DNA of 64,000 nt, taken from NCBI GenBank assembly GCA_964344965.1, contig CAYFPJ010000001.1, positions 122,032 to 186,031 of the forward strand. The letters are read 5' to 3'. Position 1 is the first letter of the stretch, and each line of letters starts with the position of its first letter. The translations under genes were made by a program, and so were the position numbers. Below the pieces are notes generated by a model that was not told where the DNA came from, did not search any database, and saw only the letters and a list, made by a program, of their open reading frames with translations. This document shows positions 1-8,036 of this stretch, piece after piece. This DNA is from UM-FILTER-37-12 sp964344965. GTDB taxonomy: Bacteria; Patescibacteriota; Patescibacteriia; Magasanikbacterales; UBA922.

Positions 1-365
1 TCAAATCAGACATAATTGCACCGGGCTGGGTAGATGAAGAAGATATCCCAATACTCATGAATGCGGCAGAAGTTTTTGTTTTCCCGAGTCTATACGAGGG
101 GTTTGGTATCCCAGTTTTGGAAGCACTTGCCTGTCGAACACCTGTGGTTGCATCTCGAGGGAGTAGCTTGGAAGAAGTGGGAGGAGATTGCGCTCTGTAT
201 GTTGATCCTGAGAAGCCAGAAGAAATTGCCAATGCTATTATTGAATTAATGCAAAATGATAAACTTAGAATGAAAAAAGTTGAATTGGGAATGGAGAGAG
301 TGAAAGAATTTTCTTGGGAAAAATGTGCTAAAGAGACTTTGGATATTTTGTTGTCTAGGGATTAA
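1..365 (+). CDS. Glycosyltransferase family 1 (GT4-like), C-terminal part
   Basis: The gene enters from the left edge; the reading frame is open from base 3, so the true start lies outside the window. The visible part contains the GT-B C-terminal nucleotide-sugar site: FVFPSLYEGFGIPVLEALAC followed by TPVVAS and later a DPEKPEEIANAI helix. This is the EGFGxPxLEAxAxGTPVV signature of GT4 enzymes, in which the two Glu residues contact the sugar-nucleotide. Such enzymes transfer sugars to lipid or polysaccharide acceptors at the cytoplasmic face of the membrane. Substrate cannot be told. It ends 22 bases before holB. Confidence 0.85.
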   Translation, partial: KSDIIAPGWVDEEDIPILMNAAEVFVFPSLYEGFGIPVLEALACRTPVVASRGSSLEEVGGDCALYVDPEKPEEIANAIIELMQNDKLRMKKVELGMERVKEFSWEKCAKETLDILLSRD

Positions 366-387
366 GACTGTGCTACACTAGGCCCAT

Positions 388-1290
388 ATGAGAGATGAAG
401 TTATCGGTCACAAACAAGTTTTTGATTTTTTTGATAAGGTGATTGAAAATGGCAATCTCAGTCATGCCTATTGTTTTGTTGGTCCAGACAGTGTCGGTAA
501 GTTGACTGTGGCAAAAGAAATTAGCGCCCAGTTGCTTGAAGTTTCTTCAGATAAGCTAAATATCACACCTGATTTTTCACTGGTCCAGCAGATCCAGGAT
601 GAGAAGACTGGTAAGACCAAAAAAAATATCTCGATTGAACAATTACAAGCTTTGAGATCTTTTTTGACTGGAAGTCCCTTTGTCAAAAAGTACAAAATTG
701 CTGTCATTGATGAAGCCGAAAAAATGAGTATAGGAGCCTCCAATGCTCTCCTAAAAACCCTTGAGGAGCCTAGCATAAATACCATAATATTCCTCATTAC
801 CAAAGATGAGAGTTTGCTCCCAGCTACCATTCAGTCTCGTTGTCAGATGGTCTATTTCCACCCAGTATCATCTCAAGATATATTTAATTTTTTATTTCAA
901 GATGGTGGTAAGTTTGCAGAGGAGATTGTTAAGTATTCTTATGGCCTACCAGGCAGAGCCATAGCTTGGAAAGATGATCCGGAGTCGTTTGAAAAATACA
1001 AAGCAGAACGAGACAGGTTCGCAGGCTTAATTGGTAAGCCATTTTATCAAAAGTTAAAAAATGTTGACGAGTTATTTGGTGACAAGACAGATCATGTTGC
1101 TACCAGAAATAAGTTACAGGAAGTACTCGGTATTTGGCAGACTATGTTAAGTTCTTTCGAGGATAATCTAGAAATAGATACAAATCAAAAAGTGGATATA
1201 TATGACCAAATCTTGTATACTATAGAAATGTTAAATAAGAATGTTCATCCTCGGTTGTTGGTTGAACAAGTTTTGTTGAAGTTGCCTTGA
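388..1290 (+). CDS. holB: DNA polymerase III delta' subunit-like clamp-loader protein
   Basis: 300-residue AAA+ clamp-loader protein. Visible: a Walker A-like loop GPDSVGKLT (residues 32-40), Walker B with DEAEKM (108-113), LLKTLEEP (121-128) and the SRC motif (150-152) that places the arginine finger in clamp loaders. The zinc-binding cysteines of DnaX and HolB are absent, as in many reduced genomes. It would help load the beta clamp at the replication fork. DnaX (tau/gamma) is the main alternative, but the length, the lack of a zinc finger and the lack of a C-terminal extension favour delta'. The TGA stop lies inside the left arm of a long inverted repeat. Confidence 0.85.
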   Translation: MRDEVIGHKQVFDFFDKVIENGNLSHAYCFVGPDSVGKLTVAKEISAQLLEVSSDKLNITPDFSLVQQIQDEKTGKTKKNISIEQLQALRSFLTGSPFVKKYKIAVIDEAEKMSIGASNALLKTLEEPSINTIIFLITKDESLLPATIQSRCQMVYFHPVSSQDIFNFLFQDGGKFAEEIVKYSYGLPGRAIAWKDDPESFEKYKAERDRFAGLIGKPFYQKLKNVDELFGDKTDHVATRNKLQEVLGIWQTMLSSFEDNLEIDTNQKVDIYDQILYTIEMLNKNVHPRLLVEQVLLKLP

Positions 1291-1406
1291 ATTACAAAAA
1301 TCTCTACCTCAGTATTTCTTTTTTTCTTGGACCGAAGGTGCAAAATCACATCGGCTCCAATAAAAAAAGAAATATTGGGTTGTGTCTAGAATTTTGTAGT
1401 TCAAGG
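1285..1406. repeat. 122-bp imperfect palindrome at the end of holB
   Basis: Left arm CCTTGAATTACAAAAATCT (from 1285) pairs with AGAATTTTGTAGTTCAAGG (to 1406), and the inner CAGTATTTCTTTTTTTCTTGG pairs with CCAATAAAAAAAGAAATATTG. Nearly the whole gap to the next gene folds into one long hairpin. It overlaps the holB stop codon. It could end transcription or be a MITE-like insertion; no short terminator with a U-tract is seen. Confidence 0.75.
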
Positions 1407-1432
1407 AAAGTTATCATAACTTACTTAAATTT

Positions 1433-2518
1433 ATGAAAACACCTTTTTTTAAACCTCTTTTGGCAGTAGCTATCCCATTTCTCATAGGTGCCGGCTGTAT
1501 GTCACTTTCATCATCCAATGTGCCGACTACATCTGGGCCAGGAGGTATGTTTATCTCTACAAGCAAGGGTGAATCTTGGCAACAAATTTCAGCAAAACCC
1601 ACCACACAAGGAGTGGAAAATATATCTAATGTCAGTGTTTATCGTCTTATCCCAGATCTGCAAGACAATAAGACACTCTACTGGCTAACGAGAACAAATG
1701 GATTGTTTTTTACATATGATGATGGCAAATCTTGGCAGCAAGCTCCAGCTCCGCTGAACAAAGGTTTTGTCTATAGTATTGCTATTCATCCAGAAGATGT
1801 CTGTACTGTATATGCTACAGACGGCAGTCATGTTTACAAAAGCATAGATTGTAATAGGACTTGGACAGAAGTGTATCGTGAATCCCGTACCAATGTTGGT
1901 ATTAGAGCTTTGGCAGTCAATCCGTTCCCTCCTCATCAAGTTTTTTTGGCTGAGACCAATGGAGACTTACTCCAAAGTCACGATCTTGGGAAGAGCTGGT
2001 CTGTATCAAAAAGATTTGGTTCTCATATAGTCAGTATTGTCGGTGACCCAGCCCAAGAAGGTGTGATGTACTTGATCACCAAAACAAAGGGTCTGTATAG
2101 ATCTGACGATGGGGCCGAGACTTGGAATTCTCTCTCAGAAGGATTGAATAAGTATTCTAAAGCAACAGAGTATAGGAATTTTTATATTCATCCAAATAAG
2201 TTAGATACCTTGTATTGGATTTCTACTTATGGTATTTTGATCTCCGAAGATGGGGGTATAAATTGGAATCCTCTCAATCTCATTACTCCTCCAGGAAGTG
2301 CCCAGATTTATAGCTTTGCCATAAATCCTGAAAATGATAAAGAGATTTACTATACAGCAACCATCAACAATCGCTCTACTTTTTATCGAAGTATAGATGG
2401 TGGTAACAATTGGATCACTAGGAAAATGCCTTCTGGTCAGATTCCAACAATACTCAGAGTTCACCCAGACAGAGAAGATTTGCTTTATCTAGGGTTTACC
2501 ATTCCTCCAAAACAATAA
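1433..2518 (+). CDS. Lipoprotein with BNR / VPS10-like beta-propeller repeats
   Basis: 361 residues. The N-terminus is a lipoprotein signal peptide ending in the lipobox LIGAGC, so the mature protein is anchored by lipid on the outer face of the membrane. The rest is a series of repeats with the Asp-box / BNR core S-x-D-x-G-x-x-W: DDGKSWQQ, HDLGKSWS, SDDGAETWNSL, SEDGGINWNPL and SIDGGNNWITR. This pattern is typical of sortilin/VPS10 and YCF48-like propellers. The fold is clear but the ligand is unknown; sialidase catalytic residues are not recognisable. It stands alone between a long palindrome and frr. Confidence 0.8.
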   Translation: MKTPFFKPLLAVAIPFLIGAGCMSLSSSNVPTTSGPGGMFISTSKGESWQQISAKPTTQGVENISNVSVYRLIPDLQDNKTLYWLTRTNGLFFTYDDGKSWQQAPAPLNKGFVYSIAIHPEDVCTVYATDGSHVYKSIDCNRTWTEVYRESRTNVGIRALAVNPFPPHQVFLAETNGDLLQSHDLGKSWSVSKRFGSHIVSIVGDPAQEGVMYLITKTKGLYRSDDGAETWNSLSEGLNKYSKATEYRNFYIHPNKLDTLYWISTYGILISEDGGINWNPLNLITPPGSAQIYSFAINPENDKEIYYTATINNRSTFYRSIDGGNNWITRKMPSGQIPTILRVHPDREDLLYLGFTIPPKQ

Positions 2519-2551
2519 TTTTTAAAAATTTGTAATTTACAATCTAAACTT

Positions 2552-3103
2552 ATGGATTTTATTACACAGTATAAAGAAAAGTTTGAAAAGACTATCGAAT
2601 TTTTGAAATCAGAAATTTCATCTCTTAGGACTGGTCGGGCTACACCCGCGTTAGTTGAAGATCTAAATGTGGAGGCTTATGGATCCAAGCAACCCCTAAA
2701 AGCAATGGCCTCTATTTCTGTGGCTGATGCCAAAACTATCAATGTTCAGCCATGGGACAAAAGCGTGCTCCAAGACATTGAGACTGCAATTCGTAATTCT
2801 GACCTTGGTCTGAATCCAGTTAACGATGGCACTTTGATTCGATTGATTTTACCTGATTTGACTACTGAACGTCGTGCTGAGCTTATCAAAGTTTTACACA
2901 ACAAATTGGAGCAAGCCCGCATAGCTATTCGTAAGATTAGAGAAGAAGTACGGGATGAAATAAATAAGGGAGAAAAAGATAAAACAATCTCTGAAGATGA
3001 GAAGTATAATTACCAAGAAGAATTGGATAAAGCTGTCAAAGAATATAATGAAAAAGTGAAAGAGATTGGTGAGGATAAGGAGGAGGAGATTTTGAAAGTA
3101 TAA
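2552..3103 (+). CDS. frr: Ribosome recycling factor
   Basis: 183 residues, the normal length. With EF-G it splits the post-termination ribosome. Diagnostic stretches are SLRTGRATPALVEDL near the N-terminus, the middle beta domain (ASISVADAKTINVQPWD) and the C-terminal three-helix part with LTTERRAELIK and ARIAIRKIREEVRDEI. It starts 33 bases after the lipoprotein gene and is followed after 24 bases by dtd, so frr and dtd are probably cotranscribed translation-quality genes. Confidence 0.97.
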   Translation: MDFITQYKEKFEKTIEFLKSEISSLRTGRATPALVEDLNVEAYGSKQPLKAMASISVADAKTINVQPWDKSVLQDIETAIRNSDLGLNPVNDGTLIRLILPDLTTERRAELIKVLHNKLEQARIAIRKIREEVRDEINKGEKDKTISEDEKYNYQEELDKAVKEYNEKVKEIGEDKEEEILKV

Positions 3104-3127
3104 AATTAACTATCCAGATTTACGGAT

Positions 3128-3565
3128 ATGAAAGTTGTAGTTCAACGTGTATCACAAGCAAGTGTGAAAGTAGATAACAAAACCATTGGTCAAATCGATC
3201 GTGGTTTTTTGGTCTTACTTGGAATTACACACAATGATACAAAAGCGCAAGCCGAGAAATTGGCTGAAAAACTTGTTAAGCTTAGAGTATTTGAAGACTC
3301 TGAAGGTAAGATGAACAATGATATTGTCCAGGCTAGTGGAAGCATCTTAGTGGTCTCGCAGTTTACTCTCTATGGAGATTGTAAAAAAGGCAACCGACCA
3401 AGCTTTATCAAAGCCGCTAGGCCAGAAGTAGCTGAGCCATTGTATCTGTATTTTGTGGATAAAATAAGAGAAAAAGGTTTGAAAGTAGAAACAGGAGAGT
3501 TTGGTGGGTACATGCAGGTAGAATTAGTTAATGATGGCCCTACAACCCTAATACTAGAAAACTAG
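3128..3565 (+). CDS. dtd: D-aminoacyl-tRNA deacylase
   Basis: 145 residues, the family length. DTD removes D-amino acids (and glycine mischarged on tRNA-Ala) from tRNA in the cytoplasm. Both active-site signatures are present: SQFTLYGD in the middle, and NDGPTT near the C-terminus, which carries the Gly-cis-Pro pair that excludes L-amino acids. The N-terminal MKVVVQRV is also typical. Location just after frr suggests a shared transcript. Confidence 0.97.
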   Translation: MKVVVQRVSQASVKVDNKTIGQIDRGFLVLLGITHNDTKAQAEKLAEKLVKLRVFEDSEGKMNNDIVQASGSILVVSQFTLYGDCKKGNRPSFIKAARPEVAEPLYLYFVDKIREKGLKVETGEFGGYMQVELVNDGPTTLILEN

Positions 3566-3586
3566 GTAATTATTCTATCTCTACTA

Positions 3587-3615
3587 TTGACAAATTGATC
3601 TATATATAGTACTCT
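3587..3615 (+). promoter_or_regulatory. Candidate promoter of the cold-shock gene
   Basis: TTGACA (3587-3592), a 17-bp spacer and TACTCT (3610-3615). It would give a 5' UTR of about 140 nt before the ATG at 3764, in keeping with the long leaders of cold-shock genes. The same -35 / -10 pair with identical spacing recurs upstream of the candidate RNA at 49.4 kb. Confidence 0.5.
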
Positions 3616-3763
3616 ATAGCCATCAAAAACAGTGTTGTAAAGCAAACATAGTCGAAGTTTGACCTACTCAACCAAGTTGAGGACTATGCTGGATTTTGAT
3701 AAACCTGCTTACGCTCAAGGCGTACAAGTATGGCAGGTGAGTTATTCATTTGTTTTACAATTT

Positions 3764-3985
3764 ATGCAACAAGGTGTAATTGCCAGACTTACCGATAAGG
3801 GGTTTGGTTTCATTACTCGCGAAGGTGAAGAAAAAGATCTCTTTTTCCACATGAGCGAGCTTGTAGACGTAGAGTATAACGATCTTCGTGAAGGTGACAA
3901 AGTTCAATTCGAGGTTGCTGAAGGTCCAAAAGGTTTGAACGCTATCAAGGTTAGCAGAGTTGCTGCTACTTCAGACGAAGCCTAA
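3764..3985 (+). CDS. Cold-shock domain protein
   Basis: 73-residue single cold-shock domain. RNP1 is KGFGFITR and RNP2 is DLFFHMS, the two nucleic-acid binding strands of the OB fold. These proteins bind single-stranded RNA and act as RNA chaperones. I chose the ATG at 3764 because it begins the domain exactly (MQQGVIARLTDKGFGF). The frame stays open further upstream to 3659, but that stretch resembles no known domain and is more likely leader. A clean terminator follows. Confidence 0.92.
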   Translation: MQQGVIARLTDKGFGFITREGEEKDLFFHMSELVDVEYNDLREGDKVQFEVAEGPKGLNAIKVSRVAATSDEA

Positions 3986-4001
3986 GCTTTATTACAAGTT
4001 C

Positions 4002-4033
4002 AAAAACACTCCAATAAAATTGGAGTGTTTTTT
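4002..4033 (+). terminator. Rho-independent terminator after the cold-shock gene
   Basis: Stem AAAACACTCCAA / TTGGAGTGTTTT with loop TAAAA, followed by a T-tract. Confidence 0.9.
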
Positions 4034-4114
4034 AGTTTAGTATGTTATGTCATGTAATTATTTTTTGGTATAATACATTATCATAGAACTCATACCAAGT
4101 TTTTCAAACCCACC

Positions 4115-4193
4115 AAAATATTAACTTATTTTTTAGCCCCAAAACTCGTCTTTGGGCTCACACAATTGTGTCTAAAAAATAAGTTAATATTTT
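4115..4193. repeat. 79-bp palindrome with perfect 22-bp arms
   Basis: Arms at 4115-4136 and 4172-4193 are exact reverse complements (AAAATATTAACTTATTTTTT plus AG). The loop contains a smaller stem, GCCCCAAA / TTTGGGC. It lies in a non-coding gap upstream of the small membrane protein. MITE-like; no coding capacity. Confidence 0.8.
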
Positions 4194-4254
4194 GTTCTAC
4201 TTTGGTCAAAAATAGGTAAAACTTAATACCAGTTCACAAATTAATTTCAATATC

Positions 4255-4632
4255 ATGGTTAAAAATTTTATTTTTGGCATCCAAGCTTTGGCAAGAGAAA
4301 TTAGAATTTTTATATTACATATGTTTGGTAACACAACTATATTGGGATTTTTTTTCGGCTTTTTTTTCACCTTACTTGTGTCTTCTCTTGTTATCACAAG
4401 AGATCCTAGGTCTATCCCACTTATTTTGCGTTATTCAGCGGCAGATGGTTTTACAAAATTTGTCAATAAAAAAAGTGGTGGAAGAGGAAAAAACGGAACT
4501 ATCAATGTTTCATTTGTTAAGTTTTTAAAAATTTATTCTCAGATACGTATTTTATTTTTGATGGCTTTCATAATTTTTTGTGTGATGATTTTGACCATTG
4601 TCTTGATGGCAAATTCTTTTCAAATTGTTTAG
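4255..4632 (+). CDS. Small two-TM membrane protein, unknown function
   Basis: 125 residues, not recognised. Two strongly hydrophobic segments are seen: about residues 25-47 (phenylalanine-rich GFFFGFFFTLLVSSLVI) and about 98-120 (ILFLMAFIIFCVMILTIVLM). They are joined by a charged loop with KKSGGRGKNG. The overall shape is a short cytoplasmic N-terminus, a hairpin of two membrane helices and a polar loop. It ends just before the T-box promoter and is not part of the glycyl-tRNA synthetase transcript. Confidence 0.6.
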   Translation: MVKNFIFGIQALAREIRIFILHMFGNTTILGFFFGFFFTLLVSSLVITRDPRSIPLILRYSAADGFTKFVNKKSGGRGKNGTINVSFVKFLKIYSQIRILFLMAFIIFCVMILTIVLMANSFQIV

Positions 4633-4643
4633 TATTTTTTCAC

Positions 4644-4671
4644 TTGACTTTTTTCATAATTTTGCTATAGT
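4644..4671 (+). promoter_or_regulatory. Promoter of the T-box / glyQS transcript
   Basis: TTGACT (4644-4649), a 16-bp spacer and TATAGT (4666-4671). The predicted start near 4678 coincides with the first base of T-box stem I. Confidence 0.75.
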
Positions 4672-4677
4672 TTAGAT

Positions 4678-4863
4678 ACCTTTGAAGAAGCAGGATGGAA
4701 ACTGCGGAGAAGGTACAAATTTAAAGAGAGTCTCCCGATTGAATCGGGGGAAACTTAGGTGGAACCGTCCTTAAAGATGCTAACATACTAATAGTACAAA
4801 TGATACTAATGGTATACGAATATTATTGAGGACCCTGAGACAGTGATAAACTGTCTTTTTTTA
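4678..4863 (+). promoter_or_regulatory. Glycine T-box riboswitch with a very short stem I
   Basis: Stem I is ACCTT (4678-4682) with AAGGT (4710-4714), an internal loop, and an apical GCAG / CTGC stem. The 3' side of the internal loop reads GGA (4706-4708), a glycine codon in the specifier position. A CCCGAT / ATCGGG hairpin follows, then the T-box core AGGTGGAACCG (4757-4767). Its TGGA is complementary to a tRNA 3' end of UCCA, that is, discriminator U, which is characteristic of tRNA-Gly. The leader ends in the terminator GACAGT / ACTGTC plus a T-tract (4839-4862). GTCCTTA (4767-4773) can pair with TGAGGAC (4827-4833) in an alternative fold. Glycyl-tRNA synthetase lies directly downstream, matching the predicted specificity. 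Confidence 0.85.
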
Positions 4864-4900
4864 TTCTTTTTTAGTTGATATAATGTAGAAAAATCCTAAA

Positions 4901-4967
4901 TCTAAAATCCGAAATCATAAATTATTTTTGTCTGTTTGGTAATTTTATTTATGATTTCAGATTTATG
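4901..4967. repeat. AT-rich inverted repeat of the AAATCTAAAATCATAAAT type
   Basis: TCTAAAATCCGAAATCATAAAT (arms near 4901-4922) pairs with ATTTATGATTTCAGATTTA (4947-4965). The same word recurs in other gaps, near 36410-36435 and 39130-39170, so this is a dispersed intergenic motif rather than a gene-specific signal. Confidence 0.6.
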
Positions 4968-4985
4968 ATTTATGATTAAATACAT

Positions 4986-6356
4986 ATGTTGAATTCTTTA
5001 GAAAAAATTGTCTCCTTTGCCAAGCAACGTGGTTTTATTTTCCAATCATCAGAAATCTACGGAGGTCTTTCATCTTGCTATGACTATGGGCCACTCGGGA
5101 TGCTCCTCAAGGATAATATAAAAAAATCCTGGTGGCGTACTATGGTCCAGACCAGAAATGAAGTGGAAGGTGTACAAACATCTATCCTTATGCATCCCAA
5201 AATTTGGGAGGCGAGTGGGCATGTTGGTGGTTTTTCTGATCCATTGGTCGACTGTAAGGAATGCAAAAAAAGATTCCGAGCAGATCATCTCCTGGAGGCA
5301 AAGGGGATCAAGCCAGATTTTCGTCCAGGTGCATGGCTAGAGGCAAAGGTCGCTTGTCCAGAGTGTGGTGGTGAGCTGACAGATGTCAGACAATTCAATC
5401 TCATGTTTAAGACCCAGATGGGAGTGATTGAAGGAGAAGGGAATGACATTTATCTTCCCCCAGAGACAGCACAAGGCACATATGTCAATTTTTTGAATGT
5501 CCACAAATCAATGCGTAAAAAAATTCCATTTGGTATTGCGCAGATTGCCAAGGCTTTTCGTAATGAGATTACGCCAGGGCACTTCACTTTCCGAACTCGT
5601 GAGTTTGAGCAGATGGAACTCCAGTATTTTGTTCACCCAAACGATGCAGCAGATTGGTATGAAAAATGGAAAGCAATAAAGAAAGAATGGTACCTCTCTC
5701 TTGGTATGAGACAAGAGTCTATTAGATTTCGCGATCATGCTGAGAATGAGCTTGCCCATTATGCCAAAGCTGCTGTTGATATTGAATATGATTTTCCTGG
5801 CATGGGATTCCAAGAGCTCGGTGGTGTACACAATAGAGGAAACTGGGATCTGTCTCGACATCAGAAATTTAGTGGTCAGAATCATGAATATTTCGATCAA
5901 GTGACAGGAGAAAAATACATCCCACATATAGTAGAGAACACAGATGGAGCAGATCGAGCGACGCTTGTGTTTCTTCTCAATGCTTATGATGAAGTAGAGA
6001 CCAGAAGTGGAGAAGAAGGAAAGCATGAAAAGGAAGTCGTCCTTCGATTGCACAAAGACCTGGCTCCAATCAAGATTGCAGTCTTACCATTGTCAAAGAA
6101 AGAACCATTGCAAAAGCTTTCACAAGAAATACAATCGTCACTCTGGCACAGCCATCAAACTCAGTATGACGAGACGGGCAGCATCGGTAAGCGCTATCGT
6201 CGTCAGGATGAGATTGGTACACCGTATTGTGTGACAGTTGATTTTGATTCATTGGAAGATAAAAAGGTGACAGTAAGGGATCGGGATACGATGCAACAAG
6301 AAAGAATAGATATTATTGAATTGCACACTTACTTTGTTGAAAAGTTTGGGTGTTGA
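4986..6356 (+). CDS. glyQS: Glycine--tRNA ligase, alpha2 (single-chain) type
   Basis: 456 residues. Class II synthetase of the homodimeric type found in archaea, eukaryotes and many bacteria, not the alpha2beta2 GlyQ/GlyS type. It charges tRNA-Gly with glycine. Visible are the N-terminal motif-1 region (EIYGGLSSCYDYGPLG), two CxxC pairs (Cys90/93 and Cys124/127) that could hold zinc, motif 2 (FRNEITPGHFTFRTREFEQME), the family-typical GVHNRGNWDLSRH, and a C-terminal anticodon-binding domain starting near KIAVLPL. Control by the upstream glycine T-box is expected. A diverged copy of its last 29 codons lies in the same frame directly after the TGA stop. Confidence 0.95.
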   Translation: MLNSLEKIVSFAKQRGFIFQSSEIYGGLSSCYDYGPLGMLLKDNIKKSWWRTMVQTRNEVEGVQTSILMHPKIWEASGHVGGFSDPLVDCKECKKRFRADHLLEAKGIKPDFRPGAWLEAKVACPECGGELTDVRQFNLMFKTQMGVIEGEGNDIYLPPETAQGTYVNFLNVHKSMRKKIPFGIAQIAKAFRNEITPGHFTFRTREFEQMELQYFVHPNDAADWYEKWKAIKKEWYLSLGMRQESIRFRDHAENELAHYAKAAVDIEYDFPGMGFQELGGVHNRGNWDLSRHQKFSGQNHEYFDQVTGEKYIPHIVENTDGADRATLVFLLNAYDEVETRSGEEGKHEKEVVLRLHKDLAPIKIAVLPLSKKEPLQKLSQEIQSSLWHSHQTQYDETGSIGKRYRRQDEIGTPYCVTVDFDSLEDKKVTVRDRDTMQQERIDIIELHTYFVEKFGC

Positions 6357-6359
6357 ATT

Positions 6360-6452
6360 TTTGATCGGTACTCCTTGGGTGGAGAGCAGGAGAGAGTGGA
6401 GATTGAAGAGTTGAAAAATTATTTTGTTGATAAGTTTTATAATTCAAAGTAA
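6360..6452 (+). pseudogene. Diverged duplicate of the glyQS 3' end
   Basis: After the glyQS TGA the same frame continues and reads FDRYSLGGEQERVEIEELKNYFVDKFYNSK before TAA (shown as two parts: FDRYSLGGEQERVEI and EELKNYFVDKFYNSK). The tail of the intact protein reads RDRDTMQQERIDI and IELHTYFVEKF. This is a clear homologous copy of about 30 codons. It is either a decayed tandem duplication or an extension reached only by stop-codon readthrough. No separate start or ribosome binding site is seen. Confidence 0.7.
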
Positions 6453-6503
6453 TTGAGTATTTTATTATAAATTTGAAATTTTTAACTTGAAATTTTATTA
6501 GCT

Positions 6504-7772
6504 ATGTTCGAACATTATAGTCTAAAAAACAACGCCAACGTCTATCTCGTACCCCAAGCCGATGCCCAGTCAGTGACAGTCTTAGTAATGTACCCAGTCG
6601 GCTCACGTTACGAACCAAACAAAATGGCCGGAGTTTCACACTACATCGAGCATTTGATGTTCAAGGGTACTAAAAAAAGAAAAGATACACTTACTTTAAC
6701 CCGTGAGATTGATAGACTCGGAGCACACTACAATGCTTTCACTGGCAAAGAATATACAGGTTACTATATTAAGACAGATAAAAAGTATTCTGAAATTTCT
6801 ATCGACATCCTTTCCGATATGCTCCACGGGTCAAAGTTCGACCCCAAAGAAATGGAGCGGGAAAAAGGGCCAATCGTGGAAGAGATTCGCATGTATAAAG
6901 ATAATCCAATGATGAATATTGATAATATTTTTGAGGATCTTATGTTTGCTGGTTGTCCACTGGGTCGGGATATTGCTGGAACAGAAAATCATGTCAGGAG
7001 TTACAAACGTCCAGATGTGTTGAAGTTTCGAGACAGATACTATGATCCAAGTAATATGCATATCGTGGTCGCTGGAGCTGTGAATGAGGAGACAAGTAAA
7101 TATATTGAAAAATATTTTGGCTCAGTAAAATCTAAGCGAGCACTTGGAGCTAGCGCCAAAAAGTTCAAGCCATTTTGTTTTGGTTCTACTGCCAAGAAAG
7201 ATCGTATTTTTGTAGAAAAAAAAGATACTGATCAGGCTCAGATGATGCTCGGATTTCCAGCTTTCAAATATGGTGATAAGCGTAATATTGCTCTATCAGT
7301 ACTGAACAATGTACTTGGCGGATCTATGAGTTCTAGATTATTTATCCAGATTCGTGAACGACGTGGTCTTGCGTATCATGTTCGCAGTGGGGTAGAGAAT
7401 TTTCGAGACACAGGATATAGTTATGTGCGGGCAGGACTGGAAGCCAAAAATATCAACAAGGCAATAGCTGTCATCAAAAAGGAAATTGAAAAAATTGTTG
7501 CCAAAGGTGTCACAAAAAGAGAGTTAGCTGATGCCAAATCCAACATTCGTGGGAGTTTGACCCTATCTATGGAAAATTCAAGCACCCAGGCCAATTGGTA
7601 TGCTAGCCAAGCTCTCTTTGCCAGTAAGATCAAGTCGCCGGAAGAAAAATTGGCCAGAATCGACAAGGTCACTAATGAAGATGTAATGAAAGTGGCAAAC
7701 CAAGTTTTCAAATGGAATAAAATGAGAGTAGCGATTATTGGGGATGTAGATAAAGGAAGTATCAAGTTTTAG
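6504..7772 (+). CDS. M16 family zinc metallopeptidase
   Basis: 422 residues, a typical one-chain M16 subunit of the processing-peptidase / PqqL-like group. The inverted zinc motif HxxEH is at His46-Glu49-His50 (SHYIEHLMFKGT), and the distal acidic ligand region is EKGPIVEEIRMY. The C-terminal half carries the M16 motif SSRLFIQIRERRGLAY, which binds substrate. The active half and the substrate-binding half are both present, so it can be a catalytic dimer. No signal peptide is seen, so it is likely cytoplasmic. Upstream bases 6453-6503 are AT-rich with no distinct promoter. Confidence 0.93.
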   Translation: MFEHYSLKNNANVYLVPQADAQSVTVLVMYPVGSRYEPNKMAGVSHYIEHLMFKGTKKRKDTLTLTREIDRLGAHYNAFTGKEYTGYYIKTDKKYSEISIDILSDMLHGSKFDPKEMEREKGPIVEEIRMYKDNPMMNIDNIFEDLMFAGCPLGRDIAGTENHVRSYKRPDVLKFRDRYYDPSNMHIVVAGAVNEETSKYIEKYFGSVKSKRALGASAKKFKPFCFGSTAKKDRIFVEKKDTDQAQMMLGFPAFKYGDKRNIALSVLNNVLGGSMSSRLFIQIRERRGLAYHVRSGVENFRDTGYSYVRAGLEAKNINKAIAVIKKEIEKIVAKGVTKRELADAKSNIRGSLTLSMENSSTQANWYASQALFASKIKSPEEKLARIDKVTNEDVMKVANQVFKWNKMRVAIIGDVDKGSIKF

Positions 7773-7790
7773 ATATTTATTTATAATCTT

Positions 7791-8036
7791 ATGTCAGAAA
7801 GAGACAGAAGAAGGAGAGGTAGAAGAAGGACTGGTGACCAGCCCGCATCTCCTGAACAATCAGTAGTGGAAAGACAAGAGTCTTGGTTTGATGCATTTGA
7901 AAAAAAACACAAAGAAAATATCAGACAAGCAATACTTGAAAAATACGATGTGTTTGAAGAATTTGAAAATGTGACCCCCGTTGAATCTTTAAGCGGTTTT
8001 ATTCCTCGATGCTTGCATCGAAAAAGTGAAAACTAA
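7791..8036 (+). pseudogene. 5' fragment of a gene split by the 145-bp repeat
   Basis: The first 64 codons (Arg-rich MSERDRRRRGRRRTGD, then ESWFDAFEKKHKENIRQAI) are native. From 7984 the frame runs into the 145-bp dispersed repeat and stops at 8036. If the repeat (7984-8128) is removed, this frame joins exactly to the downstream reading frame, giving one protein of about 602 residues. The fragment therefore represents the N-terminus of the HAD-like protein that continues at 8129-9744. It might still be made as a short peptide, but no domain is complete in it. Confidence 0.75.

Noticed and set aside
3659..3763. N-terminal extension of 35 codons before the cold-shock domain
   Set aside because: The residues match no part of cold-shock proteins, and an ATG at the exact domain start is available; the region fits a leader better.
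6354..6356. UGA read as glycine, as in Gracilibacteria and Absconditabacteria
   Set aside because: Other genes such as holB, hrcA-region kinases and uppP end properly at TGA without homologous sequence beyond, so UGA is a normal stop here; the sequence after the glyQS stop is a local duplication.
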